From Deltaproteobacteria bacterium RBG_16_54_11 (GTDB lineage: Bacteria > Desulfobacterota > B13-G15 > RBG-16-54-18): 5,609 bases of DNA. The stretch covers positions 1,677-7,285 of the forward strand of contig MGQS01000138.1 of assembly GCA_001797905.1 (NCBI GenBank), in the 5' to 3' direction. The first letter of the stretch is position 1. Each line of letters opens with the position of its first letter. The translations under genes and the position numbers were made by a program. The notes beneath the pieces are model-generated. The model was given only the letters and a program-made list of their open reading frames with translations. It was not told the DNA's origin and made no database searches. Positions 1-5,048 of this stretch are shown one piece after another.

Positions 1-728
1 CTCGTGAAGACTGGGTTGCCAAAGAGTTTCCCCTCACTATTATGCTCAACAGCCAGGAATTGGCGACACTACTCTGCTCGCCAAAGGATCTGAAGTATCT
101 TGCCGCGGGTTTCCTGTTCTCCGAAGGGTTTATTGAGACGAAGGAAGAGATTACAGGGATGACCCTTGATCAAGACAGGGGAGTGGTGAGCGTAGAGGTA
201 CGCGACGAGAAGAAACTCGCCCAAGAATCTTTCCTCAAGCGGGTGATAACAACGGGATGTGGAAGGGCGATAGCCTTTTACAACCCTGCCGATATAGATG
301 GGGTAAAAGAGGTTGACTCTGATTTGCAGCTTTCGCCTCTGGACGTCTTTCACCTGACAAAGGAGTTTCAGCTTCGATCAGAGGTATATCGTGCTACCGG
401 CGGGGTACACAGCGCCGCTCTGTGCGATACGGAACATATCTTGATTTTTGAAGAGGATATCGGAAGACATAATGCCGTGGACAAGATCTTCGGTAAATGC
501 CTTCTTGAGGATATACCCACCGCCGATCGGATTGTCATCACGAGCGGACGGATTTCATCGGAGATACTCTTCAAGGTAGCAAAGAGGAACATCCCGGTGA
601 TCATATCCAAATCCGCCCCCACGGACCTTGGCGTAATCGTTGCCCAAGACTTGAGGATAACGCTGATCGGGTTTGCCCGTGGGAAAAGGATGAACGTGTA
701 TGCTGGTGAGAGAAGACTCCAATCATGA
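1..728 (+). CDS. fdhD: FdhD-family formate dehydrogenase accessory sulfurtransferase (5' partial)
   Basis: FdhD carries sulfur from a cysteine desulfurase to the Mo/W-bis-MGD cofactor, which formate dehydrogenase needs for activity; it acts in the cytoplasm. The frame is open from position 3, with 13 codons before the first ATG at 42 (ending KEFPLTI), and these match the usual FdhD N-terminal region. The true start therefore lies upstream, and roughly 20-40 residues are missing compared with the usual 260-280. Visible landmarks, counted from the ATG at 42, are the SPKDLKYLAAGFLFSEG block (about 13-29), TTGCGRA (70-76), TGGVHSAAL, EDIGRHNAVDK, and a C-terminal ITSGRISSEI...PVIISKSAPT...GFARGKRMNVY region. 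E. coli FdhD has a CxxC pair at the TGCG site; here only the first cysteine (C73) is kept and the second position is Ala. The gene is separated from the downstream sulfur operon by 174 bp, so it probably belongs to an upstream formate dehydrogenase or molybdopterin unit. The family call is secure. Confidence 0.95.
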   Translation, partial: REDWVAKEFPLTIMLNSQELATLLCSPKDLKYLAAGFLFSEGFIETKEEITGMTLDQDRGVVSVEVRDEKKLAQESFLKRVITTGCGRAIAFYNPADIDGVKEVDSDLQLSPLDVFHLTKEFQLRSEVYRATGGVHSAALCDTEHILIFEEDIGRHNAVDKIFGKCLLEDIPTADRIVITSGRISSEILFKVAKRNIPVIISKSAPTDLGVIVAQDLRITLIGFARGKRMNVYAGERRLQS

Positions 729-771
729 TGGGGATGGGCTGTGACGATGACAACTGTAGAGCGGAGGCTGA

Positions 772-793
772 TAGCGTGAGGGAGCAAACGCTA
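772..793 (+). other. Small hairpin downstream of fdhD
   Basis: TAGCGT at 772-777 and ACGCTA at 788-793 form a perfect 6-bp stem with a 10-nt loop. A competing pairing exists between ATAGC (771-775) and GCTAT (801-805). No T-run follows, so this is not a good intrinsic terminator. It could be a 3'-end processing or stability structure of the fdhD transcript, or chance. The rest of the 729-852 stretch shows nothing else recognisable. Confidence 0.25.
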
Positions 794-852
794 CCATAAT
801 GCTATTGCTTAACTTTTGATGATCGCAGCGGTAACAGAGAGAACGGTTTTTC

Positions 853-881
853 TTGACAAATGTGAGTGAAATAATAACAAT
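853..881 (+). promoter_or_regulatory. Putative sigma70-type promoter of the Rrf2-led sulfur operon
   Basis: A perfect -35 hexamer TTGACA (853-858) is followed, after exactly 17 bp, by AACAAT (876-881), which matches 4 of 6 positions of TATAAT including A2 and T6. The spacer is AT-rich. Transcription would start near 888, giving a leader of about 15 nt that carries AGGA (892-895) seven bases before the ATG at 903. The segment 853-870 is an imperfect inverted repeat (TTGAC ... AGTGAA, 5 of 9 possible pairs). It overlaps the -35 box, where an autoregulating Rrf2 protein could bind. The promoter call is reasonable; the operator is speculative. Confidence 0.5.
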
Positions 882-902
882 AAAACAGTGTAGGATCCAC
901 GG

Positions 903-1346
903 ATGAAGATACCGACGATGCTCCGTTATGGTGTGAGGATGGTGGTGACTCTGGCGCAAAAAGGTGAGGTTATGAGCACAACAGGGCTTGCCAAGGAGAT
1001 GGGGGTTTCTCCCCTCTATCTGCGTCAATTGGCCCCTTTGCTGGAAAGGGCAGGGATCATACAGGGCTTCAGAGGGGCCAGGGGGGGGTATACGCTCAAG
1101 GCGAGGCCCGGGGAGATAACCATCTTTGAGATCATCCAGGCCTTTGATGAGGATTTCTCTTTGCTGGATTGTATTAAGAGCGCCACTGCCTGTCCCAGGA
1201 GTCCTGATTGCACGACGAGATATCTCTGGAAGGATCTGAGCGACAAACTCAAGCACACCCTACAAGACATGACCCTAAAAGAGCTCGTTGATAAAGGGAA
1301 CAAGAAGGATGCAGGAGTGCATGGATGGACAGAATATATTATCTAG
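903..1346 (+). CDS. Rrf2/IscR-family transcriptional regulator with putative Fe-S cluster cysteines
   Basis: This is a 147-residue winged-helix DNA-binding protein of the Rrf2 family (IscR, CymR, NsrR, RirA relatives), the normal size for the family. The N terminus has the family signature LRYGVRMVVTLA (7-18). A helix-turn-helix follows at about 26-43 (TTGLAKEMGVSPLYLRQL), and the wing reads RGARGGYTL (57-65). The cluster-binding loop has C90, C97 and C103, spaced C-X6-C-X5-C, close to the C-X5-C-X5-C of IscR, so a [2Fe-2S] or [4Fe-4S] sensor is likely. The start at 903 is supported by AGGA at 892-895. Its 3' end overlaps the desulfurase gene by 22 bp, showing co-transcription. By analogy with IscR and CymR it probably represses its own operon according to Fe-S or cysteine supply. 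Which of these it senses cannot be read from the sequence. The wing is encoded across a G8 run (1081-1088). Confidence 0.92.
   Translation: MKIPTMLRYGVRMVVTLAQKGEVMSTTGLAKEMGVSPLYLRQLAPLLERAGIIQGFRGARGGYTLKARPGEITIFEIIQAFDEDFSLLDCIKSATACPRSPDCTTRYLWKDLSDKLKHTLQDMTLKELVDKGNKKDAGVHGWTEYII
1081..1088 (+). repeat. G8 homopolymer inside the Rrf2 gene
   Basis: Eight consecutive G residues encode part of Arg-Gly-Gly in the wing of the winged helix. Such runs can slip during replication or sequencing. Here the frame is intact on both sides and the translated protein matches the family, so no frameshift is present in this copy. Confidence 0.6.
1313..1317 (+). promoter_or_regulatory. Ribosome binding site deciding the desulfurase start
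   Basis: AGGAG ends 7 nt before the ATG at 1325 and lies inside the 3' end of the Rrf2 gene. A nearby ATG at 1321 is only 3 nt away and opens a different frame that ends within nine codons. The site supports start 1325 and translational coupling to the regulator. Confidence 0.65.
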
Positions 1347-2521
1347 ACAGCAATGCGACGACACCCCTTGATCCGCAGGTCAGGGAGGCGATGGCGCCCT
1401 ATCTTGCCGAGAGGTTTGCCAATCCCTCAGCTATCTATAAGTTCGCCCAAGGGGTCAGGGGGGAGGTAGAAGCAGCCAGGGAAAATGTCGCTCAGCTTAT
1501 AAACGCCGATCCTGAAGAGGTCATCTTTACCTCAGGGGGGACCGAGGCGGACAACACGGCGGTGAAGGGGGTGGCCTTTGCCCTCCGTGATAAAGGGAGA
1601 CACCTCATAACCTCGCAAATAGAACACCATGCCGTACTCAGCGCGTGTCAGTATTTGGAAGGATTCGGCTTTGAAAATACCCTGCTCCCCGTAGACAAAT
1701 ACGGGATCGTAGACCTCGAGGCCCTCAAGAAGGCCATCAGAAGGGATACCGTTCTCATTACTATTATGCACGCCAATAATGAGATAGGCACCATCGAGCC
1801 CATCGAGGCAATCGTGCAGATTGCCCACGAGCACGGGATCTCTGTTCATACCGATGCGGTGCAGACGGTGGGGAAACTATCGATAGACGTCAAAGGACTG
1901 GGCATAGACCTCCTCTCCCTCTCCGGGCATAAGATCCATGGTCCCAAGGGCATCGGCGCGCTGTATGTGCGCAAGGGGGTGAAGCTTGATCCCCTCTTGC
2001 ATGGCGGACACCACGAGCGGAATCGTCGCGCCGGGACGGAAAATGTCCCGGGGATCATAGGGCTGGGCAAGGCAGCTTCGGTGGCGCGGGCGGAACTATC
2101 TCAAAACGAGAAGCGGATCCGCGCCCTCAGAGATATGCTGGAGAAGGGGATTCTGGAGCGAATACCCGAGGTGTATGTCAATGGGCATCCTGAAAAAAGA
2201 CTCTTCAATACCCTCAATTGCTGTCTCAAGGGCATCGAGGGGGAGAGCATCCTTCTTAACCTCGATTTCGAGGGGATCTGTGCCTCCTCGGGGTCCGCGT
2301 GCACCTCTGGTTCCCTTGATCCCTCACATGTCCTGCTGGCCATCGACCTTCCCCACGAGGTTGTCCATGGGAGTTTGCGCCTGAGCCTCAATAAATTCAA
2401 CACGGAGGAAGACGTGGATAAGGTTCTGGAGGTCCTCCCCACGATAACGGAGCGATTGAGGGGCATGTCCCCCCTCTGGGGCAAAGAGGGGGCAAAAACA
2501 AAGCACAAAAGCGCAGATTGA
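1325..2521 (+). CDS. Cysteine desulfurase, class I NifS/IscS type
   Basis: This PLP enzyme removes sulfur from L-cysteine, giving alanine and an enzyme-bound persulfide that is handed to Fe-S assembly or other sulfur acceptors. The 398 residues fit the class I family. Visible landmarks are YLDSNATTPLDP (6-17), TSGGTEADN (69-77), EHHAVL with the PLP-stacking His at 101, HTDAVQ (D177, Q180), SLSGHKIHGPKG with the Schiff-base Lys at 203, GGHHERNRRAGTEN (227-240), and the catalytic loop SSGSACTSGSLDPSHVL with Cys at 326. A vicinal CC pair (299-300) is seen in the small domain. The last 18 residues or so (MSPLWGKEGAKTKHKSAD) look like a non-family tail coded by a GC-rich hairpin. The gene overlaps the Rrf2 gene by 22 bp. 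No IscU/NifU gene follows, so the persulfide may feed the HcyBio, NIL-ferredoxin and E1 genes downstream rather than Fe-S scaffolding. The exact subfamily (nifS versus iscS) is not assigned. Confidence 0.95.
   Translation: MDRIYYLDSNATTPLDPQVREAMAPYLAERFANPSAIYKFAQGVRGEVEAARENVAQLINADPEEVIFTSGGTEADNTAVKGVAFALRDKGRHLITSQIEHHAVLSACQYLEGFGFENTLLPVDKYGIVDLEALKKAIRRDTVLITIMHANNEIGTIEPIEAIVQIAHEHGISVHTDAVQTVGKLSIDVKGLGIDLLSLSGHKIHGPKGIGALYVRKGVKLDPLLHGGHHERNRRAGTENVPGIIGLGKAASVARAELSQNEKRIRALRDMLEKGILERIPEVYVNGHPEKRLFNTLNCCLKGIEGESILLNLDFEGICASSGSACTSGSLDPSHVLLAIDLPHEVVHGSLRLSLNKFNTEEDVDKVLEVLPTITERLRGMSPLWGKEGAKTKHKSAD
2470..2492 (+). repeat. GC-rich hairpin at the 3' end of the desulfurase gene
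   Basis: An 8-bp perfect stem (CCCCCTCT at 2470-2477 with AGAGGGGG at 2485-2492) encloses a 7-nt loop. A competing stem uses GAGGGG (2458-2463) with CCCCTC (2471-2476). The structure lies inside the coding region, about 10 codons before the stop, and is followed by an A-rich rather than T-rich stretch, so it is not a standard terminator on this strand. It resembles the short palindromic GC-rich elements seen between genes in some anaerobic proteobacteria and may be one that became the protein's tail. Confidence 0.5.
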
Positions 2522-2544
2522 GGCAATGCATCAGTAGAGAGAGG

Positions 2545-2554
2545 GTAAGCTTAC
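2545..2554. repeat. 10-bp palindrome in the desulfurase-HcyBio spacer
   Basis: GTAAGCTTAC is a perfect self-complementary decamer in the middle of the gap between the desulfurase stop and the next gene. A second pairing, CAGTA (2532-2536) with TACTG (2552-2556), overlaps it. It could be a minor RNA hairpin or a protein-binding half-site pair, or it may be chance. Confidence 0.25.
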
Positions 2555-2573
2555 TGGGTGCCGGTGAGGTAGA

Positions 2574-2579
2574 AAGGAG
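2574..2579 (+). promoter_or_regulatory. Ribosome binding site deciding the HcyBio start
   Basis: AAGGAG lies 3 nt before an ATG at 2583 and 9 nt before a second in-frame ATG at 2589. The longer spacing is the more usual one, so 2589 is preferred. The difference is only two residues (Met-Arg). Confidence 0.55.
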
Positions 2580-2588
2580 ATCATGAGG

Positions 2589-3797
2589 ATGCCAAGGACC
2601 ATTCAAGAGATAAACGAAAAGATCAAGGCGGGCAAGGCCGTGGTGGTGACTGCCGAGGAGATAACCGGAATCGTAAAGAAAAAGGGGGTGGGAAAGGCCT
2701 TTCAAGAGGTGGATGTGGTGACGACCGGGACCTTTGGCCCCATGTGTTCGAGTGGGATGTATCTCAATATCGGGCATACCAAGCCCAGGATAAAGCTGGG
2801 GGGTGGCACCTGTAAGCTCAATGGGGTGCCTGCCTACTGCGGGCTTGCAGCTGTCGATCTCTTTCTCGGAGCTGCCCAGCTCCCCGACGATGATCCGCGC
2901 AACAAGATCCACCCCGGCGGGTTCCGGTATGGCGGGGGGCACGTGATCGAGGAATTCGTTGCGGGCAAGGACATCGAGCTGGAGGCCTCTACCTACGGGA
3001 CGGATTGTTACCCCCGCCGGGAGCTCAGGAGCTGGCTGAATATAAAGGATGTCAATGAGGCGGTGCTCTTTAATATACGAAATGCCTATCAGAACTATAA
3101 TGTGGCGGTGAACCTCTCGGACAAGGCCATCTTCACCTATATGGGGATATTGAAGCCGAGGCTGGGAAACGCCAATTACTGCAGCGCCGGGGTCCTCTCA
3201 CCGCTTTTGAATGATCCCCTCTACCGGACCATCGGGATAGGGACACGCCTATTTTTGGGAGGGGGTGAAGGGTTCGTGTCGTGGCAGGGGACGCAGCACA
3301 ACCCCTCGGTACCCCGCACAGAGCGCGAGGTGCCCAGGAGGCCGGCAGGGACCCTCTGTGTGATCGGGGACCTCAAGGGGATGGATGCCCGCTACCTGCG
3401 GGGGGTCAGCATGTACGGCTATGGGACGAGTCTCGGCGTTGGGATCGGAATACCTATCCCCATACTGGATGAGGAGATGGCCTTCTTTACCTCGGTCGCT
3501 GACGAAGACATCCTGGCCCCCATCGTGGATTACAGCAAGGGCTATCCTGAGCTAAAGTCCGATGTCCTCGGCGAGGTCAGTTATAAGGATCTGAGAAGCG
3601 GCAAGATAACCATAGGTAACAAGGAGGTCCCGACTGGTCCCCTCTCCAGCCTCACCAAGGCTCGGGAGATCGCCCAGCTCTTAAAGGGCCGGATCGAGAA
3701 GGGGGAGTTTGTCCTGACCGAGGCTGTTGAGCGACTTCCGGGCAAAGAGTCGGGGATAACCTTCAAGGCCTTTCAAGAAAGGCCGATAGAGAGATGA
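2589..3797 (+). CDS. Homocysteine biosynthesis protein, DUF39/HcyBio family
   Basis: Members of this family (for example MA1821 of Methanosarcina acetivorans) are needed to make homocysteine directly from aspartate semialdehyde and a sulfur donor. This bypasses the O-acyl-homoserine and cystathionine routes. The protein has 402 residues, full length for the family. It begins with the typical TIQEINEKIKAGKAVVVTAEE segment. Conserved blocks include TTGTFGPMCSSGMYLN (Cys 53), GGGTCKLNGVPAYCG (Cys 75 and 84), STYGTDCYPRRE (Cys 140), NANYCSAGVLSPLLNDP (Cys 198), and a glycine-rich GIGTRLFLGGGEG followed by SWQGTQHNP. Family members carry persulfides on conserved cysteines, so several of these residues are candidate sulfur carriers. 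The partner NIL-ferredoxin gene begins 10 bp downstream, the same pairing as MA1821-MA1822. The start is chosen on spacing to AAGGAG; 2583 is the alternative. The family call is firm; the reaction is inferred from homologues. Confidence 0.92.
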   Translation: MPRTIQEINEKIKAGKAVVVTAEEITGIVKKKGVGKAFQEVDVVTTGTFGPMCSSGMYLNIGHTKPRIKLGGGTCKLNGVPAYCGLAAVDLFLGAAQLPDDDPRNKIHPGGFRYGGGHVIEEFVAGKDIELEASTYGTDCYPRRELRSWLNIKDVNEAVLFNIRNAYQNYNVAVNLSDKAIFTYMGILKPRLGNANYCSAGVLSPLLNDPLYRTIGIGTRLFLGGGEGFVSWQGTQHNPSVPRTEREVPRRPAGTLCVIGDLKGMDARYLRGVSMYGYGTSLGVGIGIPIPILDEEMAFFTSVADEDILAPIVDYSKGYPELKSDVLGEVSYKDLRSGKITIGNKEVPTGPLSSLTKAREIAQLLKGRIEKGEFVLTEAVERLPGKESGITFKAFQERPIER

Positions 3798-3807
3798 GGA
3801 GGGAGCG

Positions 3808-4215
3808 ATGATCTCGCGAAGAGTGGTTTTGCATTTTCCATCGGAGTTGGTGGGTCAACCCATCATCTCCAACACCGTCAAACGATACAACCTGGAGTTT
3901 AATATCTTGAAGGCCTCCATAGCCCCCCCGGAAGGCGGGCTGCTCGTGTTAGAACTGCTGGGCGGGAAAAAGGATGTGCAGGAGGCCCTCGATTATCTCA
4001 AGGAATTAAAGATAAAGATCGAAAGCTTGAGCAGAGACGTTACGAGGAAGGATGATCTCTGCGTCCATTGCGGGGTCTGTGTGGCTCTCTGTCCTTCGGA
4101 TGCCCTCGTCTTGAACCAAGCCACCTGGCAGGTGGAATTTGTAGCCGACAAGTGCGTTGCGTGCGAGCTCTGTGTCAAGGCGTGTCCCTATGCCGCCATG
4201 GAGGTAAGGCTGTAG
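3808..4215 (+). CDS. NIL-domain protein with two [4Fe-4S] ferredoxin motifs
   Basis: This 135-residue soluble protein has two parts. Residues 1-75 form a NIL domain (RRVVLHFPSELVGQPIISN ... LLVLELLGGKKDVQEALDYL), a small alpha/beta fold also found at the C terminus of the methionine importer ATPase MetN. Residues 80-135 form a bacterial-type ferredoxin with C85-X2-C88-X2-C91-X3-C95-P and C116-X2-C119-X2-C122-X3-C126-P. All eight cluster ligands are intact. It corresponds in architecture and position to MA1822, which works with the DUF39 protein in homocysteine synthesis. Its likely job is to supply electrons for reductive sulfur transfer, possibly to reduce a persulfide or to stabilise sulfur on HcyBio. 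The NIL domain may bind a methionine-like ligand, but this is inference. AGGAGG at 3797-3802 gives a good ribosome site 5 nt before the ATG, and it overlaps the HcyBio stop, suggesting coupled translation. Confidence 0.93.
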   Translation: MISRRVVLHFPSELVGQPIISNTVKRYNLEFNILKASIAPPEGGLLVLELLGGKKDVQEALDYLKELKIKIESLSRDVTRKDDLCVHCGVCVALCPSDALVLNQATWQVEFVADKCVACELCVKACPYAAMEVRL

Positions 4216-4274
4216 GTTGTAAGGATGAGCGATGTCGATATTCATACAAGCTTGGGAAGAGACGGGATGCACGG

Positions 4275-5048
4275 ATGGCAGGGAGCGGAAAGGATTTCTC
4301 GACGTCACCCCTCACTGAAGAGGATCTCGTCAGGTACAGCCGCCAGATCCTTTTTCCCGCTTTCGGCGAGGAAGGTCAGCGGAAACTCAGACAGGCCCAT
4401 GTGCTGATCGCCGGCGTCGGCGGGCTGGGATCGCCTGTCTCGATCTACCTAGCCTGTGCGGGGATAGGGAAACTGACGTTGGTGGATTCAGATGCCGTTG
4501 AGCTTTCCAACCTTAATCGCCAGATATTACACGGGGAGGAGGATATCGGAGAGCAGAAGGTTATGTCAGCTGCGCGAAAGCTCAAAAAACTAAACTCGAC
4601 AGTTGAGATAAACCCCCTCGCTGTGCGGATAACACCGGAGAGCATCCCGGGGTTATTGCGCGGGATCAACCTCGTCGTAGATTGCCTGGATAACATGAAG
4701 ACGCGGTTTATCCTGAACGAAGGGTGCGTCCAAGCGGGCATTGCGCTCATCCATGGAGGCATCGCCGGCATGATAGGCGAGATAACCACCATCATACCGG
4801 GTCAGACCCCCTGCTTTGCGTGCATATTTCCTCGGGATGTCGAAGGAAAGAAACCGTTCCCCGTTTTTGGATGTACCCCTGCCCTCATCGCCTCCCTTCA
4901 GGTTATGGAGGCGATCAAGCTCCTCGCAGGCTTTGGTGAGCTTCTGACTGGAAAGATGCTCTACATCAACGGAGAAAGGATGGAATGCACGCAAGCGCCC
5001 CTGCAGAAGAATAAGGCCTGTAGGGTATGCGGTGGAGGGAATATATGA
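4275..5048 (+). CDS. HesA/MoeB/ThiF-family E1-like adenylyltransferase
   Basis: Members adenylate the C-terminal glycine of ubiquitin-like sulfur carriers (MoaD, ThiS, CysO, HcyS), so that sulfur can be loaded as a thiocarboxylate. The 257 residues match the single-domain bacterial form without a rhodanese extension. The protein shows RYSRQILFPAFGEEGQRKL (20-38; R23), the nucleotide loop VLIAGVGGLGSP (43-54), LVDSDAVELSNLNRQ (69-83; D71, R82), K95, and VVDCLDNMKTR (134-144; D139). Two CxxC pairs (C180/C183 and C249/C252) should bind structural zinc. A crossover-loop cysteine, C200, sits in FPVFGCTPALIASLQ. The start at 4275 has a weak GGGA (4264-4267) seven bases upstream. The frame is open much further upstream, but that segment runs through the ferredoxin gene out of phase and resembles no E1, and no other start codon lies between the ferredoxin stop and 4275. 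Its stop overlaps the cysteine synthase start (ATGA). No partner sulfur carrier is encoded in the window, so the substrate (MoaD, ThiS or an amino-acid pathway carrier) is unknown. Confidence 0.92.
   Translation: MAGSGKDFSTSPLTEEDLVRYSRQILFPAFGEEGQRKLRQAHVLIAGVGGLGSPVSIYLACAGIGKLTLVDSDAVELSNLNRQILHGEEDIGEQKVMSAARKLKKLNSTVEINPLAVRITPESIPGLLRGINLVVDCLDNMKTRFILNEGCVQAGIALIHGGIAGMIGEITTIIPGQTPCFACIFPRDVEGKKPFPVFGCTPALIASLQVMEAIKLLAGFGELLTGKMLYINGERMECTQAPLQKNKACRVCGGGNI

Noticed and set aside
772..810. Intrinsic terminator for fdhD
   Set aside because: The 6-bp stem is short with a 10-nt loop, and what follows (CCATAATGC) is not a T-run.
729..902. T-box, SAM or other cysteine/methionine riboswitch upstream of the operon
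   Set aside because: The predicted leader is only about 15 nt, and no conserved riboswitch core or specifier-type helix is visible in the gap.
723..1256. 177-codon open frame on the minus strand crossing the fdhD-Rrf2 gap
   Set aside because: Most of it is antisense to the Rrf2 gene. The part in the gap has no family signature, and the + strand carries a promoter and the Rrf2 ribosome site there.
2470..2500. Intrinsic terminator inside the end of the desulfurase gene
   Set aside because: The stem is strong, but it is followed by CAAAAACA rather than T residues and lies before the stop codon. It more likely affects RNA stability or is a palindromic repeat.
2397..2942. 181-codon open frame on the minus strand
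   Set aside because: It lies fully opposite the desulfurase and HcyBio coding regions, both of which have strong family motifs, and its own translation shows no recognisable domain.
3281..3472. 63-codon open frame within HcyBio
   Set aside because: It is a shadow of the HcyBio reading frame (Arg/Gly/Pro-rich translation) with no independent evidence.
4068..4274. N-terminal extension of the E1-like protein starting at ATG 4068
   Set aside because: This stretch runs out of phase through the ferredoxin cysteine motifs, is Cys/Arg-rich like a shadow frame, and resembles no E1 protein. The first usable start after the ferredoxin stop is 4275.
4225..4407. 60-codon open frame starting in the ferredoxin-E1 gap
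   Set aside because: Only its first codons are in the gap; the rest is out of frame inside the E1 gene. AAGG is too close to the ATG, and the peptide has no beta-grasp features or Gly-Gly end, so it is not the missing sulfur carrier.
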